Notes: generated by a model from the letters alone, not told the origin. A stretch of 11,530 nt of DNA from Paraglomus occultum (GCA_910592205.1 CAJVPJ010001194.1:1-11530), one strand, 5' to 3'; shown: positions 1-8,586, counted from the stretch's first letter. Made by a program: numbers and translations.

Positions 1-63
1 AAATTCTTTATCTTAGAGTGATTTTATCTTAAAGTGACTTTATTTTATCGAGTAAATAATATA

Positions 64-106
64 TTGTCGTATGTCAGACATAAAATTCTGATCTGACATA
101 CAACAA
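64..106. repeat. imperfect inverted repeat (hairpin)
   Basis: Arms 64-78 and 92-106 are reverse complements over 15 bp with one mismatch (core GTATGTCAGA / TCTGACATAC), separated by 13 nt. No target duplication is apparent. It may be a remnant of a small transposon or a chance palindrome in AT-rich DNA. Confidence 0.5.
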
Positions 107-339
107 CACCGACTATACGTTGTCGCGTTTATTGACATGAACAACGATTATAGCTGTTCGTTCCTTACAAAGAAAATAACATAATCTGATTGGTCAATAC
201 AAATATTAATTACGTGCATGAATTAGAAAGCAATAGTTTATATAGACGGGACTAAAAATTTACTGCACGTGTACAAACACACAACAAAATACACCATCGG
301 ATGCGCGGGTGAGCTGACAGCGAAATTAAATCTAAATGA

Positions 340-567
340 CGCATAAGATCAAAGTGGTATGGCGATGAACTATGCCATTTCACTGGCCAAACCAAAGTCC
401 GGAAGCGCTGCTGTAAATACGATGGGACATTATGCTATTTTGGACAAAACGAAATTAGATTAGGATATTTCGTAGAAGCAAGCCTTAGTCGTTATTCAAT
501 GCAATATTACCATTTTTATGTTTTACAGCATCAGAATTTTCTTAAATTCGGAATAAATCTATGCTAG
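340..567 (+). other. coding-like open frame without start codon, unassigned
   Basis: The frame is open from after a TGA at 337 to TAG at 565-567 (75 codons) but has no ATG in its first half. A second frame (359-463) starts with two ATGs and encodes 34 residues beginning MAMNYAISLAK. Base composition is richer in GC than the flanks. I recognise neither peptide. It could be an exon of the downstream gene, a uORF, or the relic of another gene. Neither frame contains the paired CxxC or WTxGN motifs expected for a missing first module of the kinase gene. Confidence 0.15.
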
Positions 568-807
568 TAATCTTATTTCAGCCAGGAATGTAATACTTGT
601 TAGCGTTGGCTTTTTTCTTAGGTGGGGACATTCATTACTTATTAAAATATTCATAATAGATAGCCCTTAATATTAAGAGTATTTTTGTCACACCGGAGTG
701 ATGTGTAACGGGTTACAGTAAATGTGTGATGTAGCACAATAGGGGGCTCTTTCGTTTAAGCTTTTTTTTTGTTCAAACCATTGTCGTTAGTTCCAGTGGT
801 CAAGAAA

Positions 808-3213
808 ATGCATAATCCAGCAATTGACAACTTGATTCAAGCCTCTTTAGAGACTAAAGATGCACGTTTAAGAATAGAATGGATTCCTTGCTCGCAAATT
901 ACCGACATAAAGTCAGCTCAAATTGACGATGTTTATTACGCTATTTACAAGAGAACGCTGGATAAAGGTGGGGTCAAGGACACGACGATAATCCTTGTAC
1001 TACTTGGAAATGATGAAAGTTGTACACCAACATGCGTGAGTGAGTTTGCGAGAATATACTCACTTCCAACAGACAATTGCAGCAATGATGTCAGTCAATA
1101 CAAACGATATACGATATGGCTTGAGTATCGCAACCAACTAATCATGGGATTTACCGAGTACGACGGCAATTATTACATGGTTGCTGTTGCGCACTTTTAC
1201 CATTACTATTCTCGATATGGGTTCTGTGCTGCATGTGGGATATTTCGATGTAGTCCAGTGTGGTGCATATGTGGACACAAACAATTATCCGATGGATGGA
1301 CTAGTAACAACAAGCGGCTCGATGACTTTATCAAGAAAACTCAATCACAAACAAAGTCAGCAAATGATGCCTATTTGGAATGGATTTCAGGCGATTGTTT
1401 TAGGTGTGATACATACTTCGATGGCCTACCTACTACTACTAATGACCATGTTAAATCGATCCCACTCGAGATAACAGACGAGACACCTGATTCATATTAT
1501 GCGGAGGTAAGCTATTTACTTATGCGTCATGTTTATTGAATAGTTTAGATAATTATTGACTTATTATTATGCATCATTTCCACTAGTTATGTGATAAGCA
1601 TCCAGATATTCTTGCCACAGATGTTTGGGCTACCATCGGATTTACATACAATGCAAACGATCAAAAGTATTGTCTGATAAAAGTACAGTACAGTCAGGTG
1701 TTATGCCTGGCGTGTACAAAGCAATTATATTCCAAGATAAATACATTCTGTTTTCTGTGTAAAGCACCAAGACCGCTCAATTGGACAACTGGCAACAAAT
1801 CTGTGGATTCATTTATTATGGAATCGTGGAAGAATACAAATGACGTATATGATGCCTACATACACTGGATCGAATACTCCCTGTTATCAAACGTACAAGA
1901 GATGCCATTATTGCGCCACGGATGCACACATATAGCGGATTGGTTAGAATCTACAACAATCGGATTGACGCGCGTGACACTCAAAAAGATAGTTGATGAA
2001 GGAGATGATCAATCGTTTGATTTTCATCGGGTACGTTAAACAACGCAAATTAATAATGCGTATCGTGTATTAACACATCGTTTTATTGTTGTAACTATTG
2101 TACTTTTATAGCTAACCACTGAATACCCAGAGATATTAATACCAGACAATCTTTGGATAATCGGGATCGTCCAGAAGCCGTCCACTCGGGAATACTATTT
2201 AGTGTTCTACCATGACGTACATGAAATAGTGGACAGGTTTATACGACTTAACAATACTGTTAAGTACTTGCAATATGGTGACTTTTATGAACTCAAAGAA
2301 ATCGGATCTGGTGGTTATGGGACATTTTATACTGCCAAATATAGAAGATGTTCAGAAGTAGAGTATATGGATGAAACTATTGTACTCAAACAATATAAGC
2401 GTTTTGGTGGGACGGATGAATTATTTATTTCCGAGGTAAGTTATAATTGTAATATTAATTAAAAATATATTTAATTGACATTGTATTTATGTTATTTAAT
2501 AGTTCAGAAATCATGCCAAGTGTAATAATTGGATACTTGACGTTTATGGAGTCACACAAGTCCCAGAAACAAACGAGTACATGATAGTTATCGGATATGG
2601 TAATAGTGGTAATCTTTGGTCTTTTTTGGATCAAAATATTGACAAATTGACATGGTGGCATAAACTCGTGTGTTTATGGGATATTTCAAACGATCTGAAT
2701 TCTATTCATTATTCGGGATTAGTACACTGTAATCTTCATGGTGGGAACATTCTTTTTGATACAGGTTCCCCTATGATTTGTGATCTTGGCCTTTCTCGAT
2801 CGGTGAAGTCACACAAGTCAAGTCCAACTATTAGAGGCGTTTTGCCCTTTATTGCACCGGAAGTTTTCCGCACCCGCAAATTTACGCAGAAGTCAGACGT
2901 GTATTCTTTTGGCATTATTATGTATTCGATGGCTACCGGTGAACTACCTTTTAAAAATAGGCAGTTTGATAGAGATTTAGTATGCGATATTATGGGCGGA
3001 CTACGACCATCGATGCCTGAGTCCGCACCAGAGGAATACAAGAAAATTGCCGAATGGTGTTGTGATGCTGATCCTGATAAGCGTCCTGATGCATCGACAC
3101 TTCACGAATATTTTAAAAAAATTTGCGAAAAGCATGACAGGGAAAGTAACACATGGAATACTATCTATAACAATGACGTAAAAACCATTATCACGTCTCG
3201 AGAAGGAGAGTAA
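808..3213 (+). CDS. multi-module kinase-like protein, probable pseudokinase (4 exons)
   Basis: Exons 808-1506, 1587-2030, 2112-2435 and 2503-3213 join in phase 0 to give 725 residues. The start is the first in-frame ATG, with A at -3; an in-frame stop lies at 757-759. The protein belongs to the tyrosine-kinase-like family expanded in Glomeromycotina. Module 1 (about 3-128): ID..IQ, IEWIP at 23-27, then a decayed N-lobe ending MGFTEYDGNYYMV. Module 2 (about 140-267): CAAC and CIC zinc-ribbon cysteines, WTSNN, LEWI at 190-193, decayed N-lobe with IGFT. Module 3 (273-415): CLAC/CFLC ribbon at 273-276 and 288-291, WTTGN at 299-303, VTLKK (Lys366), IGIVQKPSTREYYLVF. Module 4 is the complete kinase: linker VDRFIRL, glycine loop IGSGGYG 445-451, Lys474, alpha-C Glu489, HCN 564-566, Asn571, DLG 583-585, APE 607-609, Asp621, Arg683. 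The catalytic Asp is replaced by Asn566 (AAT, 2731-2733), so phosphotransfer is doubtful. No signal peptide or membrane segment is visible; it is probably cytoplasmic. Family assignment is firm; the exact start and any upstream exon are uncertain. Confidence 0.88.
1507..1586 (+). other. intron 1 (80 nt, phase 0)
   Basis: The donor is GAG|GTAAGC and the acceptor CCACTAG|TTA, with a TTGAC branch-like sequence at 1556-1560. Without splicing the frame stops at 1537-1539; with splicing, exon 2 is open for 148 codons and continues module 2. It lies in module 2, right after ...SYYAE. Confidence 0.85.
2031..2111 (+). other. intron 2 (81 nt, phase 0)
   Basis: The donor is CGG|GTACGT and the acceptor TTTTATAG|CTA. 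Unspliced, the frame stops at 2037-2039. Splicing joins ...SFDFHR to LTTEYPEI and completes module 3. A CTAAC-like branch sequence (TAACT) lies near 2092. Confidence 0.85.
2436..2502 (+). other. intron 3 (67 nt, phase 0)
   Basis: The donor is GAG|GTAAGT and the acceptor TTTAATAG|TTC, with TTGAC near 2474-2479. It interrupts the intact kinase domain immediately after the alpha-C glutamate (FISE|FRNH). Removing it restores the normal kinase order from glycine loop and Lys474 to the DVYGVTQ strand. Confidence 0.9.
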
Positions 3214-3385
3214 ATACTCTAGCAAATTCTACACGCAGGAGATTTACCTAAGACTAAGAAATAACGATGATTTATATTCAGCCGCCAGGTATGACGAAAG
3301 CAATGGGTTACGTGTTGGCATTAATAAAGTCAATTACATATTAGCCTCGTTGATTATTTTATAAATTTAGTGACTCAAGATTTTA

Positions 3386-3462
3386 AATAAACAGTCATAT
3401 ACTGCACAAATTAGAGTATTATTCAATAAAGTGTATTTCTGTTGTCAAAAGAGGATTTTTTT
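3386..3462 (+). terminator. polyadenylation region of the kinase-like gene
   Basis: Two AATAAA hexamers at 3386-3391 and 3425-3430 lie 173 and 212 nt past the stop codon and are followed by a GT/T-rich stretch (GTGTATTTCTGTTGT, then a T-run at 3454-3462). This is the usual arrangement of a 3' end signal. The 3' UTR would be about 200-250 nt. Confidence 0.55.
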
Positions 3463-6041
3463 TTCATATACTGTAATTGAATGTTTTTATGTTGATAATA
3501 TTGCATAGCATTACTTTTAATTTGATAATCAACGGTTTGTTTGGCGTTAAGACCATCAACGATTTACAATAGAAACTATAACGTTTAGAGAAGCTATTAT
3601 ACATGTAGCTCATATAATATGCTAATACTAAAATTAAAAGCGTTCGTTCTTATTTAGCAGAATGCAGATATACCAATAATTGTTTTATGTGTGTGTGGAA
3701 AATTACACACCGAGGCATGACATTTGTACCAAGTCTGTTCTGAGACGAGTGATGTCATATACGAAGATAGACATTTTTGAAGCCGATGACCAATTTGGCA
3801 ACATTGATTGTTTAAAACAAATAAGTCTATATTAATATTTGCACGATAAATACATTATAATTATCGTCAAAAAGCAAATTTAGTTGATATGATAATATTA
3901 TCTGATAGTAAGTATACGTCGCAGGATAAAACGGGTAAATTATTCTAAAACGAGATTGAAGCACATCTGGGCGGGTATAGCTTTTCAAGAGGAAAAAGTA
4001 AGTTTGAATTTCTGGCGACCGCAAATGGCAACATAAAGCACAAGGAAATTGTGCTTTATGATCTTTCTTGAAGAAAAATTTCTTTATCAGTGAGATGACG
4101 GAGGCCAATATTAAATACAAGGTGAGTTACTTGTACTGTATTATAGTTCGATCCATTTGAGAAGTAAAAAGATTATTAACAGCGGTAACGTACACTAATC
4201 AACGATATGGATTATTTTTTTATGTCATTTGTAGACGTAATTATTAATTTGTTTTAGCAGTAGACTCAAAAATTACAATTCACAAAGTCTGGAAAATTTA
4301 TGAGGAAGTTTTTTTGACTCCAAGAGTATTTTAATTTTATTAATGGGCTTACCGAATAAGTATGTCGTTATCGCTATATTTTTATCGGGCAAACTCGTTA
4401 ATTTCTCAAAACGTTCGTCAGTTGACCGAGCCCTTACGCGTCCTCGATTGGTCGGTTTTGCTGATTACAAAACTAACGAAAATTATACAAAAGTTCAGCT
4501 ACGATGTCAATAGAAGTGAATATAGACTGTAATTATTCTCCAAGTAGAAAAGTTATTTATTTTTTAAGTTAGTTAGTATCCGTAAAAGCACCAATTATTT
4601 TATTAAATAAGAGTAATAAAAGATTAATTTAACCGTAGCAAGCAAGCCTACCTTCGAAAGATAAATTTTCTAAAACGTCACTTTATTCCGTGACTATGTG
4701 TTACCTTGAGATGCAATCTATGTTTACATACATTGTGTACGTATTAGTATTTTCGTATTTCCACTATTTAAATATCTTCTCTTTCACTCCTTATCTCCTT
4801 TTTCCCCTTCTCCTTTTCTTTCGTAAACAACGACATGTGTCCTGTTGTTCAGCTGTAAATTTTATGATAAGTAAAACACTTTTCGCATTCTTGTCAATGA
4901 TAGTAATATGCCTAAGTTGCCAATAAGATTATTACACAGCTGAAGGTCCAGAAACTGACGATTATCTATAGTGCAAATGTTCCGTTTCAGTATAATAAAA
5001 TTACTCATATGTAAATATTACAGTCCTCTCGTTATATGATATAAATAACTACATTCATTTACCTGTCTTTTTTTTTCTCTTAATTTAAAACCAGAGTAAA
5101 ATTATGTAGGGCGTTGCCCCTCGTTGGTGCGAAAAGGTGCTTTGTTGTTGGCAAGCGTTGAACTGCTAATTGGTTATCCAGTGACATTAAGATCAAAGAT
5201 ATTGTAGCAAATTGTATTTTTATATAAAATTCTTTAATTTGTGCAGATTCTATGATCTATTACCAACGTTAGTACTTATTACGTAAAAGAGATTCTACTA
5301 CATTGTTACTACCTTTAAGAGCGGGACGAGGTATTAATTCACTTATCATCAATAAAAAACATGTTATCAAAGACTGTGGAATCTGTAATTTATGACTGCA
5401 ATAATGTGTATCAATGTTATAAAGAAAGCGTTAGTTGTAATTTTTAGTTTTTCCAGCGCTTAATCAGGAAAAATAACTTTGTAACGTTAACATATAGAAA
5501 AGTCTGTAGCTATGACTCTTTATACGGAGAATAAGTTTAGTTTGTTCATTTGCCCATACAAAAAAGTATTACATATATATATGCAAAGGTTTACCAACAT
5601 TGTTTGTCACTTTATACTAATTCTACTGTCCATTCCATGTGTGTATGTATTCATACAACGTTATCGCGTACAGACGGTTTGCTTTTTTTTTTGCATGAGA
5701 AAAATTGACAGTCAAAGACTTAATTAATAGCAAGAATGTGAAATACATATTGGAAGAGAACAGGTAGATAGTTTCATAACCGGAAATAGTGCGTTTACTA
5801 TTATTATCATCACATGATTTCCAATTTTGTAGATGTTTGTGGCTATATCATAATCTAAATCGTCAATCTGCAGCAATTGTGGCACAGAATTAGTATTAAC
5901 CTATAGTACAGATTTTAGAGAAAGACTAATCTGCAAAATGATAGGACAAATAAAAAGGAATAAAAAGTTACAGTTTAAAATTTTTAACTCAACTAGAAAA
6001 ATGTTGACTTTTGACTAATAACAATTTCATAACATTCTTAA
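3463..6041. other. long AT-rich intergenic stretch, no supported gene
   Basis: All longer open frames here are AT-rich, lack an ATG or are low-complexity T-rich frames. Three short pieces have coding-like composition but no recognisable homology: 3681-3835 (+, frame ending ...FGNIDCLKQISLY), 4095-4121 (+, ATG plus eight codons directly before GTGAGT) and 4343-4513 (+, 56 codons starting MGLPNKYVVIA). A CCAAT box on the minus strand (ATTGG near 4446) sits in a GC-richer patch at 4400-4480. Another GC-richer patch, with a small AGGGC-GTT-GCCC hairpin, lies at about 5107-5120. No tRNA or rRNA was seen. Confidence 0.5.
4032..4060. repeat. perfect 12-bp hairpin with GGAAA loop
   Basis: Arms 4032-4043 (CATAAAGCACAA) and 4049-4060 (TTGTGCTTTATG) are exactly complementary around a 5-nt GGAAA loop. 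On either strand it would fold as RNA. No flanking target duplication or known RNA context is visible; it may be part of a UTR, a small transposon remnant, or chance. Confidence 0.6.
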
Positions 6042-6320
6042 TACACAGTGAAACTCGACACGACGGGCTGGGCATGGCCGTCCGACTTATCAAGAGGCCA
6101 ATAGTATTCATTGTAACACAATCTCCTTTTATGTTATAAGATGTATTCGGATAATTTACTTACTAATACTGGATATTCTTTCTGTGTTCATGATAATTGC
6201 TTTTAACTTTGATTTTATTAAAAAATCCCTAAAATTGGAAAATAGACCTTTTATACAAATATTATTAATGCGTTGTTTCGCAATACAATGATCGTAGAAT
6301 CATTTATCAATGAATATCCT

Positions 6321-6528
6321 ATGACGTGTAATATTTTTGTTTACATTACAAGAATGTCTTTTCTAAATCGCAAAATGATTACTATCAAATTAAATAGCAA
6401 AATCATCAATGATATAAACGCTGTTAAGTTACAAAAGTTATTTAAATAAAGTAGCAAAGTTAGCAATGATGTAATGACGTGTAATATTTTTGTTTACGTT
6501 ACAAGAAGATCTTTCTAAATCGCCAAAT
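6321..6528 (+). repeat. internal direct repeat, two ~55-bp copies
   Basis: Copies 6321-6376 and 6474-6528 share ATGACGTGTAATATTTTTG and continue to CTAAATCGC.AAAT with only a few differences and a one-base indel. A weaker second similarity (TAGCAAA..CAATGAT) occurs at about 6396-6412 and 6452-6470, which suggests duplication of a unit of about 153 bp inside the transposon. Confidence 0.7.
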
Positions 6529-6675
6529 AAAATACTAATGAGCATGACTTTTAAACTAAATGACTGGATAATCCGCTACTAAATTGGTAAAAATTTTTGT
6601 CAATCTTTATACAAATCACGTGAATCCAACTTAGTATTAGCAAGAGTCATTTACTACTATCTGGCTGGAAGGTTG

Positions 6676-6821
6676 TCCGACTTACAGCTTAACGAGAGTT
6701 TATATATGTTGTCCGACTTATCGAGTAAATTTTAGATATAAAAAATAAAGGCTGAGTGGTTTTGTCCGACTTAGGCCAAATCCGACTTATCGAATGTCCG
6801 ACTTATCGAGTGTCCGACTTA
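6676..6821 (+). repeat. subterminal TCCGACTTA repeat array at the right end of the element
   Basis: The 9-mer TCCGACTTA occurs at 6676, 6712, 6765, 6781, 6797 and 6813. The last four are spaced exactly 16 bp apart, mostly as TGTCCGACTTATCGAG units running into the terminal repeat. The left end has a single copy at 6081 in the same orientation. Such subterminal repeats are often transposase-binding sites; that role is inferred. Confidence 0.8.
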
Positions 6822-6838
6822 TTGAGTTTCACTGTGTA

Positions 6839-8047
6839 ATTGTTGTTATTGTTATACTATATATAGGTACCCTTATTATGAAGTAAAAAAACGCACACGA
6901 TAATAATTACATTAGGTTACTTGAATTTTAAATTTAGTCGCAAAAGCAATCACCGAAATAAAGACGGTGAGTTGAAGCTAAATTAGAATATCCCCCTGTC
7001 GTACGATCGTTCTCCCACAACCCAGACTATTGACCGTAACAGTAAACGGTAAATTCGATTTCTTTATTGGATTATTCATTGCTACAAAAGTTAAAATTAA
7101 TTATAAAAGCAACCGTAAGCTTAATGTTCTTAGATCGATATCGGATATAAAAATTTTCAATCAAAAACACTTACGCATGCAAGAAACGTCTTTAAGGCAT
7201 AATTTTTGTTCCCAAAAATGAAGTTGGGAAAAGACTTTTGGCTTTTTTAGGATAATAATATAATACTAAGTATTGATCTTAAGATTAGTATTAATATATA
7301 TTGATAGATTCAAAAGCGCAAATAAATGAACATTAAATCAAGTTTTGCCTGATAGGAATTGTTGACTGCTTATACTAAAAAATTGTCGTCATTGTCGAGT
7401 GAGTGTTTTGTCAAATTGTTGTGCTGCACACATCTGCTTATACACGCAATTCTATGCTTAGTTATCTAATATTCTAATAGAAAAGTCTCAATTAATCGAA
7501 TTGCTGGTTAATTGTAACCTTGTTAGTCGGTTTGCTTATGGTAGTTTTACTGGTTAAAATAATCACAACAAATTTTGAGCTTTGGCGTCAATTTCAAACT
7601 TTCAGAAGTATTCACACTTGGTATTAGTACGCATTATTTAATTTTTACCACTCGTTTTTATTTGAGTGCAATAAATTTACAATAAGTAAACACAACATAA
7701 AATATTCGGAAGGTTAAACATAAATTGACAAAAAAAGGAAGACAGAAATCTAATAATAAAGTTTCTAAACATAAACATAAGAAAATGTAATATCAAAGTA
7801 ATTTAATTCGAAGAGCAAAATAACGAAAACGCTGAAGCCTCTTTACAGCAACCAATTATATTCTTCCGAATCTAAGAGATTACTTTTGTTGGGGACCGTT
7901 CCCAATACAGTATTAGTTCTATTGCCCGGGCTTCCATTATAATATATGTTATAAATTCCTATGCTATGTAAGTTAAAAACTCTATCATAAATGCAAATTA
8001 TTTGGTGTTATATGTATAACGTATACGTATATGTATAATAAGCGAAA
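6839..8047. other. AT-rich intergenic stretch, no supported gene
   Basis: No frame with both a proper ATG and gene-like composition was found. Small structures: taatactaa (7261-7269) paired with ttagtatta (7285-7293) around ATCTTAAGAT, and a palindromic ACGTATACGT at 8019-8028 between two TATATGTATA copies. A GC-richer patch at about 7888-7935 (TTGCCCGGGC) resembles one end of a small transposon, but no partner end was found. The part next to 8047 should contain the 3' UTR of the minus-strand gene; no exact AATAAA was seen in the first 200 nt. Confidence 0.4.
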
Positions 8048-8245
8048 TTAGTGACGACTTTGAAAAGACGGTGACGGAGTCGATTGCGAAGGGAAAAGCC
8101 GCAATTGTGAGTCACTTCGGACTTTGTAAACCGATTGTCCGATTCCATAGAACACCGCAAAAAAGGTACATGTTGCGAGTGGATATACTTCGGCCGGAAC
8201 TTTCCTCAACATTAATCGGAAACCGTGTGCCGCTGTTGATGACAT
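8048..8245 (-). CDS. small B12D/MLRQ (NDUFA4-like) mitochondrial protein
   Basis: This is a single-exon 65-residue frame starting at ATG 8245-8243 (context GAGAAAATG, A at -3) and ending in TAA. The sequence RKVPAEVYPLATCTFFAVFYG, followed by KVRSDSQLRLFPS, has the layout of the B12D/MLRQ family: a short basic N-terminus, the P-x-VYPL motif (17-23), one hydrophobic segment (about 21-40), then D-x-x-LRL-x-PS. Family members are small one-pass inner-membrane proteins; mammalian NDUFA4 was first placed in complex I and later in cytochrome c oxidase. Length fits fungal members. GC content is higher than in the flanks. An opposite-strand frame overlaps it (8071-8265) but begins with GTG and matches nothing I recognise. 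The assignment rests on motif recognition only, not on a search. Confidence 0.65.
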   Translation of the reverse strand: MSSTAAHGFRLMLRKVPAEVYPLATCTFFAVFYGIGQSVYKVRSDSQLRLFPSQSTPSPSFQSRH

Positions 8246-8410
8246 TTTCTCGTCGACGGGATTAATGGATGAGAGAAATAGCTTTGATTTGAGTTGTCAG
8301 AATCGAAGAAGTCAAATATACGAACGACGTTTGTAGAACTGCGGCCAAGTTTTTTTTTTCGTTCCAAATTGCGGATGTAATAATGTTTCTTATAAAGAAC
8401 ACTCTTAAGA

Positions 8411-8449
8411 AGAGGAGATTTTTGGTGTTGGTCAGGACAAATCTTCTCT
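8411..8449. repeat. 11-bp imperfect hairpin upstream of the minus-strand gene
   Basis: Arms 8411-8421 (AGAGGAGATTT) and 8439-8449 (AAATCTTCTCT) pair with one G/T mismatch around a 17-nt loop. If 8587-8597 is the TATA box, this lies in the 5' UTR of the B12D-like gene. Its role is unknown. Confidence 0.35.
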
Positions 8450-8586
8450 GTAATTAGATGGCAAATGTCTTTTATAGTGTTTTATTATGGTCTGACTGCT
8501 TCGTTCCGTTTATGTATTTTCCTTTTTGTTTCTTTTTAACACTTGCTTTTTTTCTTGACAAAGAAAAGCTTCCGGCTGTTGCTGTC

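Larger units (their letters stand above)
1..807 (+). promoter_or_regulatory. 5' flanking region of the kinase-like gene
   Basis: No supported gene lies here; the stretch is the presumed promoter and 5' UTR of the gene that begins at 808. Visible elements are an inverted CCAAT box (ATTGG near 190), a TATA-like TTTATATAG near 238, a CACGTG E-box near 265, and a T-run at 761-770 followed by CGTTAG ending at 790. That last combination could be a 3' splice site, in which case an upstream exon would exist. None of these elements can be assigned with certainty. Confidence 0.3.
6044..6836. mobile_element. 793-bp non-autonomous TA-flanked DNA transposon (Tc1/mariner/pogo type)
   Basis: The ends are exact inverted repeats: 6042-6056 (TACACAGTGAAACTC) matches the complement of 6824-6838. 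A TA dinucleotide flanks each side (6042-6043 and 6837-6838), as expected for the Tc1/mariner/pogo superfamily target duplication, and CAGTG near the tip fits that superfamily. The inside has no transposase frame, so mobility would need a transposase in trans. The left end has one TCCGACTTAT motif (6081-6090); the right end has six. The left subterminal block 6061-6091 matches 9363-9393 of the 125-bp element, so both belong to one family. An internal direct repeat is listed separately. Confidence 0.8.

Noticed and set aside
390-450. Minus-strand DFGLAS-like string suggesting an antisense kinase fragment
   Set aside because: Only a few residues match, a stop follows at once, and no HRD or APE motif lies at the expected distance.
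1036-1094. Possible cryptic intron in exon 1 (GTGAGT...GTCAG) at the place where module 1 has extra residues
   Set aside because: Its length of 59 nt would break the frame, while the unspliced frame stays open and joins correctly to exon 2.
1181-1474. Plus-strand frame of 97 codons inside exon 1
   Set aside because: It is an alternative frame of exon 1; the exon 1 frame carries the zinc-ribbon and linker motifs and splices in phase to exon 2.
2736-3041. Minus-strand frame of 101 codons inside the kinase gene
   Set aside because: It is a shadow of exon 4, which encodes a clear kinase C-lobe on the plus strand. The other minus frames at 2455-2661 and 3001-3225 are likewise shadows.
3827-4120. 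Minus-strand frame of 97 codons
   Set aside because: It has no ATG, starts only with TTG, is AT-rich, and spans the 4032-4060 hairpin.
4140-4160. TTCGATCC resembling a tRNA T-loop
   Set aside because: No GG/CC T-stem, no D-arm or acceptor stem around it.
4690-4926. Plus-strand frame of 78 codons, hydrophobic
   Set aside because: T-rich DNA automatically gives Phe/Leu/Ile-rich peptides; no motif and no clear gene context.
8071-8265. Plus-strand frame of 64 codons opposite the B12D-like gene
   Set aside because: It begins with GTG, has no ATG-based start, and its peptide matches nothing I know. The minus frame has an ATG in good context and family motifs.
8041-8333. Plus-strand spliced reading with a 44-nt GTGAGT...CATAG intron at 8107-8150, ending ...SQIYERRL
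   Set aside because: The phases agree, but the intron is very short, there is no ATG upstream, and the pieces lie opposite the better-supported minus-strand gene.
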